A stretch of 64,000 bases of DNA from Ehretia macrophylla (taxonomy: Eukaryota > Streptophyta > Magnoliopsida > Boraginales > Ehretiaceae). Each line of letters starts with the position of its first letter. The stretch's first letter is position 1. Positions 34,201 to 47,098 of the stretch are shown here, in pieces. The DNA is taken from positions 20,858,139 through 20,922,138 of the forward strand of contig CM075769.1 of NCBI GenBank assembly GCA_037974665.1, read 5' to 3'. The notes under the pieces are model-generated. The model ran no database searches and was not told the DNA's origin. It saw only the letters and a list, made by a program, of their open reading frames with translations. A program made the translations under genes and the position numbers.

Positions 34201-35899
34201 TTGCTGAGATAACAAAACTCGTCTTAGTACCCCGGTTACCCGCTACCTCTACTACTGGCTGATCCGGCAAGCGAAACTGTACTACCTTGGTTCTACAGTT
34301 CAACTGGGCATCATACTTAGAAAGCCAATCCATACCCAGAATAACATCATACCCCCGGATAGGAAATAAAATAAGGTCCGAAGGAAAATTATGCCCCTTA
34401 ACATGTATTATACAATCCTTACATACTAAGCCAGTAACATACTTATCAGTCAAAGAGGTACTAATCTCAACCACATAAGGTAATCTTTCAGGTTGCAATT
34501 TAACACGTTGCACACAAGCAGGAGTAATGAAAGAATGCGTAGCACCAGAATCAATCAACACTTTAACAAGTTGATCAAGTATAAGGAAGTTACCTTCCAC
34601 AACTGCAGTCTCCTCAGGCATCTCCTCCATATCAACTGCATAAGCCCGAGCCTGAACCCGCGGCTGCTGTGGTACACTGCCTGTAGGCCTACCCTGGTAA
34701 CCCTGAGTCGCTGCCCGACCCTCAGTCCTCGCATATCTAGGGCAATCCTTCGCCCTATGCTCGATGCTACCACAACCCAAACATGTCCCTGCCTTTACCC
34801 TGCAGTCGGACTCCACATGCCCTGGGCGCTTGCAGTAATTACACTGCGATGATGTGGCACTAACACTGCCCCTAGAAGAACCAGAAGCTGAAGAAGCAGC
34901 TGATACAGCCTGCTGCTGAGGTCTCACCACACTAGGCCTGTACTGACCCTGAGATTGGGCTGGCCTATACTAAATCTGAACCTGATATGGCCTCTGCTGA
35001 AACTGAGGTCGATAGTAACTCTGCTGACCCTGTGGCCTATAAGAACTCTGCTGGGCTGGTGGCCTGTAGACAACCTGCTGTACTGGAGGCCTATATATAA
35101 CCTGCTGGCCCTGTGGCTGATACGGCCTCTTACTAGGCTGACTGGAGACAATCTGATCCCCTTTCCTCTTCTCTAACCTAGATGCTGCATCAAAAGCCTC
35201 AGTGAAGATATCATAGCGATTCAGAGCCATTGCATCTTGAATCTCGGGCCTCAATCTCAACATAAATCTACGGGTCTTCCTCTCCTCCACAGCTACAAAC
35301 TCCGGTGCATACCGGGACAACCTAGTGAATGTAGCCTCATACTGAGCCACAGTAGAATCCCCCTGTACCAAAGACAAGAACTCAGCCTCTCTCCTCTCCC
35401 GTGCAACCCTCGGGACATACTTATCCCTAAAAGCAGTCAGAAAGGTATCCCAAACATACGGAACACCCCGGGTCTCCCAACTGGTTCTCACAGTGCGCCA
35501 CCATTCCTCTGCCTCATCATCAAGCAAATAGACAGCACAAGTCACCTTCCGCTCATCAGTGTACCCGAGAGAATCAAAAACTTTCTCTAACTTACTAATC
35601 TACGCCTCGGCCTTCCTATCATCAGGCTCTCCCTGAAATCTAGGAGGATAGTACCCCAGAAACTCCTTCATAGTACCTCGACCGTGATTACCTCCCTGTA
35701 CATTCTGTATCTGAGCCTGCAACGCCTGAGTCTGAACAGCCTGACCTGCTAACAACTCGGCCTGCCCAGCCATCAAATCTGCAATCCAATCCATTGCTGA
35801 CCCTAACCTGCCATCACCCCTATCACTGCCCTGTGCCACATTACCAGGGACCTCATCTACAATCTCGGGCCTACTACGAGTCCTCGGTCTACCGGTCAT
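31241..35899 (-). pseudogene. gag-pol of element D (broken, least damaged)
   Basis: On the minus strand gag begins MTGRPRTRSRPEIVDE at 35899, the first ATG in a good context. Domains: gag helical region to about 35000; Q- and Y-rich linker; two CCHC knuckles ([14 protein letters not shown] and [14 protein letters not shown]) about 34840-34735; protease ([11 protein letters not shown]) about 34565-34100; RT ([49 protein letters not shown]) about 34060-33290; RNase H ([31 protein letters not shown]) about 33130-32720; integrase ([42 protein letters not shown]) about 32560-31560; GPY/F module ([16 protein letters not shown]); and a chromodomain-like tail ([18 protein letters not shown]) ending near 31241. 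These proteins package, copy and insert the element. Fossil, about three to five breaks. Confidence 0.93.
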
Positions 35900-36193
35900 C
35901 GTACTAATCAAAGAGTTAGCACAAGTTATAGCACATAAACAGGTTATATACAACTTTTAACACATAAACAACAAACTCATATAAAACACATAGATCACAT
36001 AAGTTTCAATCACACAAACAAATTGATCACATAATCACATAAGCACTTAAATCACATAATCACTTAATCATTTAGTCATATCAATACATATTTCACTTTT
36101 CTTTCTTTTCACACATATTTCATGCTAAGACCATTACCCACATTCCGAGAATACCCCGGCTGACAACTAACATGCGCTCTGATACCACTTAAA
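35900..36193 (-). other. Leader and primer binding site of element D
   Basis: The minus strand of 36176-36187 reads TGGTATCAGAGC, the initiator methionine tRNA site, six bases from the LTR. The rest is AT-rich leader with repeated CACATAA and ATCACATAA units on the plus strand (about 35980-36070), similar to the TATGTGA repeats in the leader of B (about 10920-11300). Confidence 0.9.
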
Positions 36194-38626
36194 TGTCACG
36201 CCCCAACTCGACCCTACCTACAATCAGTCAGGATGCAACGGAATTTCGGCAGCGTAACGACAGTAAATAGATTTCCGAGGTTCTAAACCAACCTCATTAA
36301 TAGCATTAAACATCCAATTCTATAACCATACAAACAACAACTCCTCAACAGCATAACAAAACACAACATAACCGTAATATACAATAATCAGTCTTCGTTA
36401 TCTGCCTCCGTTCCAACATAACATACAATACCTCAACCTTATCATACATTTCAAAAATAAGTTGAGACACATCTACAACTTAACCATAGACAAAAGAAAG
36501 CCACTAAGTTAACATCATTTGGATCATCATCTTTCAACATCTATTACAATAAGAACCATAAAGCATATAAAAGTCTATTAAGCTAATATACATGACATTA
36601 AACAACATATAATCATGGATAAGACTCAGGAACATATGACTCATCCACGTAAGGCACATTTTCCTCCTCAGGAGGCACGTACCCGTAATCCGGCTCTGCA
36701 ACACCTGTAAGCATGCAATAATAGAGAGTGAGCTTATATACATAAGCCCAGTGAGGATCCGATAGATCTCGATAGTATTCACTACGCTCCTTGGATTTAG
36801 TCCTTTGAGCAAGTAAACACACAACAACAATAATAACATTATCATCACATAACTATATAACCATTCAATAAATGATACTCTATTTGGTGTAGCTCCAAAC
36901 GCCATCACGATCTCAACCGTTCTTCTTATAACTCCCCATTACTCACGCACCTGAGGTACCTCACTAGCCCCTCCCTCCATGACACCTCCGTCATGTGAGC
37001 TGGGGGTAGCCTATGGCAGTCATGCCGTTATCAACCCGACAGCTCAACGCTACTCGAGAGGTGGCACACACATACCAAGACTCCATAATCATCAATCATC
37101 AATCAATCATCAATCAATCAATTAGGAGATCAGCAACGAAAGTGCCCGATTCCCGAACTCAATAATAATCAATCAATAACATCAATATAACATCAATATT
37201 AAATTAAACAACAAATAACGTAGTTAGATGACAAAGTAGGCCATCTAACCGGACATGCATAATATACACAATTAAACCCTAAATTACTCATCAACAACTC
37301 ACCATTCAACACTCGAACACCACCCAACCATCTAAAGGCATCGTTCAAGAAATTAAAGAATGACAACCTAAACTTCTAAAATTCATAACTTACAATCTAC
37401 TAATCCAAACATTGCCAAATCAGTTCCTATCACTCACCCATTCAACCTACTACATTAGCCCTCTCGGAAATCCACCATAACACCTCCAAATCATGCCCGA
37501 TAACCCTAAAACCCTAGGATGTCATGGCTGGATTTTCCAGATTTTCACACGAACAATGTAATCAAAAATTCGGCATTACAACAGCGCTAACACGTAATTA
37601 TCAAGTATTTAGAAATCGACGGAAATCGATTTCGATCAACACAACTCATTTAATTCAACTTTGAACATTTTAATCAAAATTAAATACCCAGAAAATAAAA
37701 ATTATGCTACATCCGACAGAAATTCGTAGTATTAGTATATAACGATCCCTAGCATGCAAGGAGCAATAATCTATCATCAGATTTCAATTCTAACTGTTAA
37801 ATTTTCATTTATGAGCAAAAACATAAAAATGATATTTTGAGATCTAGAATTTTTCTCTCACCTTTGATGCGATATAAGCCTAGGAATGCGTGCTATGCGT
37901 GCCCAACAAGCAGAATCCAAGTCGGTGCGAAGTTCTAAGGACAAAAACTTGGTTTTTCTTTGAAAAATTGGATTGAAAAGCTTTGAAAATCTCTTTCTTT
38001 TTCTCTCTTCTTTCTCTCGGCCTTGTGTGTGTTTGTGGTGGTGTTTTGTGTTGTGTTGAGTGTGTGTTGATGATATTAGCTTATTTGGTCAATAATTAAA
38101 TAAAGTCAGAGTTAATTTAAATTGGTATTTTTGTGTTTTAATGACTTTAATTGCATTTTATTGCTCACCAAGCTCAAAATAATTATGCAACCCCCAAGAT
38201 ATCTCAAGTGGATTATTTTTAGGTGACAAGAAGTTTTACAATCCAATAATTTCACCCGAGTCGGCTTAAAACTCAATTTTCGCAAAAGTCGGTGTAAAAA
38301 CCCTAATAAATTCTTAAGCCGATTTTAAAACTGTTTTCATCAAACACAGGTCTATTAAAGTCCGTTGACTAGGTCTAGAAGGGTTAAAAAGACCAGTTTT
38401 AAAATTTTAGCGGACGTGTTTCGAAAACACTATTCATTAAAAATCGACGATAAAATTTCTAACTCCGTTTTTTATAAAAATTTCATGAATGCACATTTAG
38501 CACGTATTAGGAGTATTGACATCAAAATTATAACTTTCTAGGTCCTATAGCACATAAACAGATCATATGCACGCAAAGCGAGGTATAGCACGTAAAACGA
38601 GATAAGCAGGAAAGTGGGGTTTCACA
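36194..38626 (-). repeat. 5' LTR of element D
   Basis: It is collinear with 28842-31174. Exon 36613-36704, predicted intron 36705-37861, stem-loop I 37223-37249 (arms pair over ten positions, with one G-U when read as RNA). Just beside the sense start it has an extra block with GTATAGCACGT-like units that the partner LTR lacks. Confidence 0.93.
36613..36704 (-). CDS. Candidate LTR terminal exon, family B/D (D 5' LTR)
   Basis: This is the fourth B/D copy of the 29-codon acidic tail (VPPEEEN, VPYVDESYV). The protein is identical to the 3' LTR copy; the two base changes are silent. It is preceded by GCATGCTTACAG on the minus strand. Confidence 0.42.
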
Positions 38627-38631
38627 TCGTC

Positions 38632-40721
38632 ACTATGAATCCTGAGTTGATAGTAACCTTGCCTCAAGTCAAATTTCGAGTACACTTTCGCACCCTGCAG
38701 TTGGTCAAACAATTCTTCAATCAACGGTAAGGGGTATTTGTTCTTAATCGTAACTTGATTAAGTCCCCTATAGTCAATGCATAACCGTAGCGTGTCGTCT
38801 TTCTTTTTCACAAACAGCACAGGCACATCCCACAACGAAGAGCTAGGTTGTATAAACCCTTTCTTAAGCAAGTTCTGAAGCTGAATTTTCAATTCCTGAA
38901 GTTCGGCCGGTGCCATTCTATAAGGAGTTCTAGAAATTGGCGCAGTGCCCGACATTAGGTCAATCACAAACTCAATCTCCCTATCTAGTGGTAAACCCGA
39001 TAATTCCTCGAGAAATATACCAGGGAAGTCCTTAACAATTGGAACCTCGTTCAAATTCAACTTATCAATAGGTTGATTAATTAGATAAGCTAGGTAAGCT
39101 CCACATTCCTTATTCAACAATTTGGAAGCCTTGATTGATGATAAAATGGGTGTTCTAGTAGCCCTGCGGTTCCCAACAATCTCAAGTACTGGTTGGTCAG
39201 GAATCTGAAGATAAACAATTTTTGTTCTATAGTTCAACTGTGCATAGTGTTTCCCTAATAGTCCATTCCCAATATGATTTCAAAGTCACGAAAAGGCAGT
39301 ATGTTTAAATCAGCAGGAAAATTAAGATCCTCAATGCATATATCACAAGATTTGTAAATAGACTAAGTAACAAATTTTGCGCCTAAAGGCGTACTAACTT
39401 CAACTTTATGTGGCAGTTTATCAATGTTAACATTCACAGATTGTGCACATGCAGGAGTTATAAATGAATGCGTAGCCCCGGGATCAATCAAAACTTTAAC
39501 TGGCTGAGTATTGAGAAGAAAGGTACATTCTACTATTGCTGTGGTATCGGGTAACTCCTCTGTATCTAGGGCAAAAACTCTAGCCTGTACCCTCTGTGCT
39601 GGACCTGCACCTGCAGTCTATTCTGCACATCCTGGCCTCCAGTATGGCCCTGAACATTCTTAAACTTAGGGCAATCTTTCACCTTATGCTGATCGCTCTT
39701 ACATTCGGTGCACTTACCACTCTTCCTCCAGCAATTTGTTTCAATGTGCCCTAATCGATTACAAAAGTTGCACTGCTGATTTTGTCTTACAACAGTGCCT
39801 CTCGTAGGTACTGGGGCTTTAACAGTGGTAAGAACTGTACCTCCCTGCTGGGGTCTAGTCACAGTTGGTCTCGCCTGAATCTGATACTGAGGCTGATAAG
39901 GGCGCTGCTGAGGAGCATGAACAAAAGTCTGATACTGCCTCTGTTGACCCTGGCTGCTCTGGCCTAAGTACTGTTTCTTACTTGGCTGGCTACTCTCAGC
40001 TATCTCTCTACTTTTCATTTCTCAAATTTTGAGGCTTCTTGAAATGCCTCGGAATAAGTAGCATAATGTTGCCTAGTCAAATGCAGCTGTATATCCATTC
40101 TCAACCCATGAACAAATCTACTAATCATCCTTCTAGTTGGCTGCACCAGCTCAGGCATATACCTCGATAATTTGACAAATTTGGCCTCATACTGTGCGAC
40201 AGTCATGTTTCCCTGCCTCAGGCTCACAAATTCCTCTTCCTGCCTTTCCTTAGCCATCTTGGGAATATACTCACAAAGTTATCCCACAAATGCGGAATAT
40301 CCTCACAGTCCCACCTCAACCTAATAGTGTTCCACCACTGTTCTGCGTCGTACTCAAATAGGAATACTGCATATGCTATCTTTCTCTCGTCAGTGTAACC
40401 TAAGGCATCATAAATCTTCTCAACACGGTTAAGCCATTTCTTGGCTGCCTTGTCATCCGGCTCTCCGAAGAACTTACCCGGCTCATGCCTAACGAATTTC
40501 TCCAACTGATTGTTCTCAACCCTATGGCCCTGTCCACAAGGATTAACTTGATTTCCCTGGGAATTATTATTCCGCTCATGCCTCTGTTCATGCAGTACCT
40601 GAGTAATCCGGTCAACTATAGCAGTCATTGTAGCCATAAACTATTCAGGCATTGGTTGCTGACCCTGTTCTGTTATGTTTGTCTCTGCCTCTTGACCCCG
40701 AGTACAACGACGTGGTGCCAT
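38632..40721 (-). pseudogene. gag, protease and RT start of element C (broken)
   Basis: On the minus strand gag begins MAPRRCTRGQEAET at 40721. A helical region (NQLEKFVRHEPGKFFGEPDD) is followed by a Q-rich linker and zinc knuckles (CNFCNRLGHIETNCW, CTECKSDQHKVKDC) near 39760-39660. Then come the protease region about 39540-39230, the linker ([13 protein letters not shown]) and the start of RT ([43 protein letters not shown]), which is cut by D at 38632. Fossil with several breaks. Confidence 0.9.
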
Positions 40722-41029
40722 AGTAACAACTTACAGTAACTGTGGCAACATATAAAAGCAGTTTATAGACAGAAATATAACACATAAGATTAGATAACAC
40801 TCAAGTCAATAACAATCAAATATCATTTCACACAATTCACATAACACGAAATTGACATGTCAAACTAGTTCTCTTAAGCACATAAACACTCCAAGTTCAC
40901 ATGATCATACTATAACACTTTTCATTTAACAATCACGCAATAACACTTTATCATTTAGACCTTTACCCCACAGACCGAAAAACATATCCCGGCTCATGCA
41001 ATACTATCATGGTTTGATACTACCTAAGA
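40722..41029 (-). other. Leader and primer binding site of element C
   Basis: The minus strand near 41010-41025 reads GGTAGTATCAAACC, a worn form of the initiator methionine tRNA site. The rest is AT-rich leader with ATAACACATAAG-like repeats and no coding signal. Confidence 0.75.
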
Positions 41030-43328
41030 TGTCACGCCCCGACCTAATCCCGTAAAAGGCCAAGTCCGGACCCGACACACGGACGGAGTCTCCTCTGTAT
41101 CGCTGACAATCCGAAATCCCTACATTAAACAAAATACATGCAAAATCACAATATTCATTCGGAACAAGACAAATTCCTTTAAAACATACATCCTTTCATT
41201 AACCATCTTGACTTCAACCCAAAATGCCATGCATACTACGCAGTACTTATGCCACTAAGCAGTTAAACCATTAGCATGCAGTTCTTTACTAGATATTCGA
41301 GCACAACATTACAACTTTTCAACTTATACAACACAAGACCATTGAGGCCTCCAAAATAGAACTACATACAAGGCCACAAGCCTCAAAATAAAGCGACAAC
41401 CAAGTAATAAGTACATCTAGCATGGCTTGCCAAAAAAGTCTGGTAACCAACCACTAGCTAAGCAAAGAAAGTGCAATCAAGGAAACACTTCCACCTGCTC
41501 CTCCTCTTCCTCAAGCACCTCAATAGGAATAGCCTCAACTACTCTTGTAAAATATGGTATAGAAAGGTATGAGCAAAAACTATTGCTCAGCGAGGGTTAA
41601 CGGTCTCACGGGACGGAGGTGAGAGAAAAGTGCAATGCAAATAGCCAAGTAGGACAATCAATCAAAACATTCAAGACCAACAAGACTAAGCCAACTAACC
41701 AAGTCAAGACAAGCATTAAAAACATTTAGGCTATAACCACACAATTAAAGGATACGATTCACTTTCCACGAGCAACTTCAATCACGATTTCAATGATGAC
41801 GCGCCAGCCCAACCACCTTATAACTTTAGTTTGGAATACCTCGGAAGTACCCAATAAATACTACAACCCAAATCTCCCTGGGAGGCAACCCAAGCAAGCA
41901 AGGGAATAGGACACGGAGCTAGAGCAACCAACCCTAGAAACTCGAGGCTACCCAGAGAGACTTATCACACCCGCGCCTAACTCTACGAATGCAATACAAT
42001 AAATAATGCAACAATCGAGCGATAGAGCCACATGTGGGAGAATGACAAAGTAGGTTATTCTCGCACGCAATAGCAACAATTGGTATACATTCCAATCATA
42101 AACAACTATAACAAGCATAATAAGCAACAATAAGCATTCTAAAAGCATAACATTGTAAAAACCAACAAAAACACATAACGACCCCAACTTTTAAAATGTT
42201 ACTACTTCCAAACGAGCCACGAGTTTACAAAACCGACTTCCCTACTCATCCTAGGACACCGTAAAGCACGATTAAAAGCCACGAAACCCTACTTTAACCT
42301 AGAATTCCCGCAAAGCCCCGATTTCTCCCTTTGCTCGTTTGAACTACTGCTACCCTAACCAAACACCCAACCATCGCCATAACCACACCAAAAGTGCTTC
42401 TATGGCCTCCCGACACAATGCCATCACGCAAAACGAGAAACTGACAAACTTGACCAAAATGACCCCAACATGAACCAAGGCATTTTCCTCCGTTTTTCTA
42501 TTACACAACACAAATAAACCACACATTTAAGCATTCTAGCATACCTAGCATCTTTCTACATCAACAAAATGCGAAACGGAAAAAAATTAAAAAACGAGGG
42601 TTTTACTATTCATATTTTACTATTCTATTAACAATTTAAATTGCAATAGCCAAATTCAACCGTAGAAAATGCTAAAAAACTATAAATACATGTTCTACAA
42701 TCATCAAAGAACATTCTTCAACCAACAAAACGATCAGAATAGCATTCTATGTATAATTCCCAAAAATTAAAGTTTAGACACAATATATTCAAATGGACAA
42801 ATAACGACGCATCCCTCACCTTAGCTTCTAGTAGACGCTAGAAAAACAACGTTAAGAGCCCCGAGAATGACCTCAAGCAACCCCACATGATGATTTGAAG
42901 ATTTGAGTTGAAAATCTTTTTTTTTCTTTCTCCTTGGATCTCTCGGCTTTCTCCATTTTTTCCAGCTTTTGTGCTTTGTTTTGCTTATATTAAGTATAAA
43001 AAGATGACAACTACTAAGTCAAAGGGACAATGGGTGGTCAAGGCTAATTAAAAATGGTCAACTAGTTTATTTTGTAGGCAAATTAAGCTTAAACCATGAC
43101 AACAATTGTAATTAAACTAAAACTAACTAAGTAAAAATACTAAAACTCTAAAAATACTATTTTTACTATTTACTGAGGACTACAAAACCCTGTCTAACTA
43201 TCACTCTCGAAATGCAATACACTTTGCGATGATGGATGAATAACATTTAAATATCAAGGAATATAGGAAAAATATAATTTTCAGAAAAAGAAACAGAAAA
43301 ATTTCATGTTCTGGGCTCATGTATTATA
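41030..43328 (-). repeat. 5' LTR of element C
   Basis: Tail exon 41477-41544, stem-loop III 41570-41589 (TGAGCAA/TTGCTCA perfect), stem-loop II 41833-41852, stem-loop I 42034-42066 (13 positions, two mismatches), predicted intron 41545-42819, the same 1275 bases as in the 3' LTR. The tetraloop hairpin ACGGAG/CTCTGT lies at 41083-41098. Confidence 0.92.
41477..41544 (-). CDS. Candidate LTR terminal exon, family C
   Basis: The minus strand encodes 21 residues, VVEAIPIEVLEEEE then EQVEVFP and a stop, strongly acidic. The copy at 63011-63075 differs by seven silent changes, a few mostly conservative replacements and one whole-codon indel. The copy in the 3' LTR (24479-24541) is worn. The acceptor-like site before it is changed here but intact as TTTTACAG|G in the other two copies. 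Confidence 0.4.
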
Positions 43329-44542
43329 GTTTGTGATACCGGCATATCGTGGTTCGTGGATCGTGCTCTGTGGTTCGAGGGTTGGAGTGATAAGGGTCAA
43401 AGATCGTATCATTTTTAATGTGTGGTACCTTATTGTTTATTCGTACTTTAGCTATTTAACTACTTTACTTGTATTTAATTGTTGCATTGCATGTGTGACG
43501 CCCATACCTGGCATATAGATTTTTAAATTAGAATTGCATTTTTATTTTATTAAATTTCATTTTAGACAAAAACGTGCCATGAAAAATTTTCATGTTTATT
43601 CAATTCTACTTATTTCATTTGCTTAGAATGATTATTTTATTCTTTTATTTATTAGACTTTACTTCAATTATATTAAATTTATTTTTGGTGTGAAGCTCTG
43701 ATCCGGAACTTTACTTATGATTATTATCTACAATTACTAAATTAAGTAATGAAATTACATGAAATGATTACATTAGTATTATCATGTATATTTATTAAAA
43801 ATTTGAATCTAATTACTTTATGATAAATAATTTGCTATTTTTTCATTGTTGTAATTATTTTAATTAAGTTTAATCAACTTGCTCAAAATAACTACTTTAT
43901 TATCTTAATATCTTATTTACTAAAATTTACTTTATTAACATTTCAATTAATTTAAATTGCTATTTGAATGTGAAGTCCCGAATTTGAGAGTAATTATTTT
44001 GTTATTATTTTACCATTTAACTTTACTTGAGTTGCAATTAATTGATTTACATGGAATAATTGATAGATTATATTCATTGTTGTGTCTATCTTATTTGAAT
44101 TTGTTTAATTATATTTAATTGACTTGCTTAGAGTAATTGCTTTACTCTTTATTTACTAGAATTCACTTCATTTACACTTTCGTTAATTGATTTAATTTTA
44201 TTATTAAAGTGAAGCCGAACCCGAAAATAAATGTTTTACTTATTATTGTTACTTACATTTATTAAATTAAGTAATAGAATTACGTGAAATAATTAATTAT
44301 TATTATTCTTATAATTTGTAATTATTTAATTTAAAGATTAAATGACTTTCGGGACAATTATTTTAATATTTTATTGATTTAAATTATTTTGTATGCCTTT
44401 TAAATAATTTGATTCACCGCTCGTATGAAGAATCGGGGCCGGAACTGAATGAGCTAAGTGGTAAAAATGACATTTTAGATTTTCTCTTATTAGTTTTGAC
44501 CATATTAGGTAATTTAGGACCATACATTACATTATGTATATG

Positions 44543-44550
44543 TATATAAA
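44543..44550 (+). promoter_or_regulatory. TATA-like box in LTR E
   Basis: TATATAAA is followed by an A- and C-rich leader (CACCCAAAGC, CTCACCCACTC), as expected just downstream of a plant LTR promoter. The donor-like site lies about 210 bases further on. Confidence 0.5.
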
Positions 44551-46917
44551 AAAAGAATTAAACTTTGCCACCCAAAGCAACCAAACCCTCAAAATATCTC
44601 ACCCACTCAACCCCTCACCACCCACATGGCTCACATACACTCCACAAAACAAATCAAAACCAACATTCACTTTACCTCTCACTCCTCCATCGTCGGGCAG
44701 GGAAGGAAACAAAAAAAAGGGGATCAGTTCGGGAGTAGAAATCCAGTCATTTATGTGAGGGCTTCATGCAATTCTAGTATTTATTTTGTGCCTTTATGTA
44801 TATATCTTGATAGTTGTAAAGTAGACTCGTAACATTTGAGTTAATATTTCAAGAATATACGATCTTTAGCTTTATTTGTGTTATAAGAATAATCTCTAGA
44901 GTGGTAGCATATGATGGTTGAAAGCTACTTTGTCGAAATTCTTGGTTAGTTAAAATACAAGTTGCATGCTAAGTGTTTGATGCTGGGTTTCAATGAGGTG
45001 TTTTAGGCTATATGGGCTAATTCAAAGTACTAAACTACTAGGAAGCAAGCTAACAAACTAATTAGAAACTTATGCAAGTGTGTGTGTATGTGTATGTGTA
45101 TGTTGGGAGTCTTCGGCCAAGCTGATTTAGCGTCGGCAGTGACGCCAACGCTAGACAGTGCCGACAGTGGACTGCCGGTGTTGGCCTTTCTTCTGCTTTG
45201 TGTGTGTGCATATTAAGCTATATTTATATTGAGTATAGCCTAGTATGTTTTAAGTATGATATAAAATGGGTTGCAAGCTTCTTGATTTGGTGTTTAACTA
45301 TGAATCATATGATTGTATATAACTAGTTGAGTTGGAGGATTAATGATCAAGAGGGTTATGTTATCTTTTGGTGATATGTATTATCCTAGAATATGATAAA
45401 GATGTGAAGTTGGAATCATTCATGTTTAATAGAGTTTAGTTTGAAATGTGACTAATTGGTTAAGCCTTCCACATGTTAATAATGTTGAACATGTTAATAA
45501 TTCCTATTTTGCCTAAAGTGAAGCATGCTATACGAAGTGATCCCAATCTTTATAGTACAGTATAACATATTAGTGAACATATTAGGTGTTAAAAGGCTTT
45601 ATAAGTTAACCATGAGCTAAAAGGGGTTAAATTCTATAATAAGCTTATGTCTTGTCATTCCTGAATAAGTTAAACTAGAAAGCAAGATCTTGAATAAAAC
45701 CAAATGATTTTAGTAAAGACTATCGTACCACCTACATAAGAATGATTATATAGTAATAATTAACAATGTTGCTAACATGCAGTTATAAGAGGCTATTAAT
45801 AATGTCATTAATAGTTGTTTCTTATATCTTCTTCCCACTAGTGTTAACGTTTGAACTATCGGAGTTAGTTATGTGTAGAACTACAAGGTAGCTTGAAGCG
45901 TTTAGTGTTATATAATTATTACTTAATTAGTAATTACGTTAAAGGTGCTAAAATACCTTGAGAAATTGTATAAGATGCTTGAAGAACTAATTAGAACAAA
46001 AGTTAGTGTAAAAATTATGACTATTATATGCTAATTAAACTAGGTAGGGAGAACTTAATTGGAACCAGGAAATAGTTTAACCTAAGTAATAGGGTAACTT
46101 AAGAACCACTGTTACCCTATTATGGTTAGTGACTACCCAAATTACTAAAGACAGTTAGTAGTCTAATAACACGTGGTTGACTTTTACTGTTGGGTTGATT
46201 TATTCAGTCCACATAAGCTATTGTCTTTACTTCTTCTTCTAGATGATAAGCTCAACGTTATACTGCTGGAAAGTTTTGTACATTCCATATAAGTCAACGT
46301 CTACTCGTAAATGCTTAGTTATATGTATGAATAGTAGAATCACATGTTCGATTGGAATTCATTATTGTCTACTTTATTCTATTGCTATGTGATTGAGGAC
46401 AACCTATTTTGTTGTCCTTATATCTGTGCCTAGTAAAGATAAATGCTTTATGTGTTATCTTGAGTGGTTTGTTTGATGGTTGTGAAACCTAATCGAGGGG
46501 CGGATGTGATGGGCCTCTCTGGGCAGCAGAGGGCTTGCCAGAGTTGGTTGCTCTAGCTCAATGCCCTAGTCCCTCACTCGCCTAGTCCGAAGATTGCCAG
46601 GGGGTGTTGGGTCGTAAGATCTTGGGGTACATCTGGAGTACACCCACTGGAGTGTTTGGGGATGCCAACATATTGAATTCAAGTTCGTGGCTCGTGGTTC
46701 GTGGTCCAAGACTGGGAAGTTGGAGTGATAAGGGCTATCGAAACTGTATCCTTTTATAAGTGTGCTATCTAATTGATATTTGCTTGTCTATCTCGTGTTA
46801 TTAATTAACTCTCCGAAGTGTCTTCCTCATTATATATTACTAGTTGGTTATTCACTTAATGGCCTCGAATTGATTTATACTTTTGTGACTACTTGTTGTA
46901 TTGCACGAAAGATAAAT

Positions 46918-46997
46918 GATTCCATAAATTTCCGGTTAATTGCATCCCTCCCTCACTGATTCCATAAATTTCCGGTTAATTGCATCCCTCCCTCACT
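46918..46997 (+). repeat. Exact 40-bp tandem duplication in LTR E
   Basis: 46918-46957 and 46958-46997 are identical. Each ends in CATCCCTCCCTCACT, which leads into stem-loop III. No differences between the units suggests a recent event. Confidence 0.9.
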
Positions 46998-47023
46998 GAG
47001 TATACTTATATGGTATACTCAGT
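46995..47023 (+). promoter_or_regulatory. Stem-loop III of LTR E (perfect 11-bp stem)
   Basis: Arms ACTGAGTATAC and GTATACTCAGT are perfectly complementary around TTATATG. The stem ends 28 bases before the acceptor-like AAGCAG|GT at 47051/47052. Its arm sequence is wholly unlike those in A, C and D, yet the position is the same. Confidence 0.6.
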
Positions 47024-47051
47024 CCTATTTTAACCATTTAAGGCCAAGCAG

Positions 47052-47098
47052 GTTCAGTTCCTCCGGGGGTAGATGAGGAGGCTCAGGAGTCTCCTTAG
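47052..47098 (+). CDS. Candidate LTR terminal exon, family E
   Basis: After AAGCAG|GT, 14 codons (SVPPGVDEEAQESP) and a stop follow in the phase used by the other families. Like the others it is acidic and ends near a proline. Only one copy is here, so selection cannot be judged. Confidence 0.28.

Larger units (their letters stand above)
28842..38626 (-). mobile_element. Ty3/gypsy chromovirus (Tekay/Del-like), element D, nearly whole
   Basis: It is flanked by exact TCGTC duplications (28837-28841 and 38627-38631) within the RT of C. LTRs are 2333 bp (28842-31174) and 2433 bp (36194-38626); where both are present they look about 97-98% alike. The internal part is 5.0 kb with primer site, gag, complete domain order in pol, stem-loop V and polypurine tract. 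The coding region is the best preserved in the window but still broken, by my reading about three to five times. Youngest level of the nest. B shares its LTRs and leader. Confidence 0.94.
24024..43328 (-). mobile_element. Ty3/gypsy chromovirus (Tekay/Del-like), element C, broken
   Basis: It is flanked by GTTTG (24019-24023 and 43329-43333). LTRs are 2300 bp (24024-26323) and 2299 bp (41030-43328), about 93% alike by eye. The internal part is 4.9 kb once D is removed. From the right, on the minus strand: LTR, primer site, gag, protease, RT, RNase H, integrase, polypurine tract, LTR. D is inserted within its RT. The coding region has many breaks. A further LTR of this family starts at 62564. 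Confidence 0.93.
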
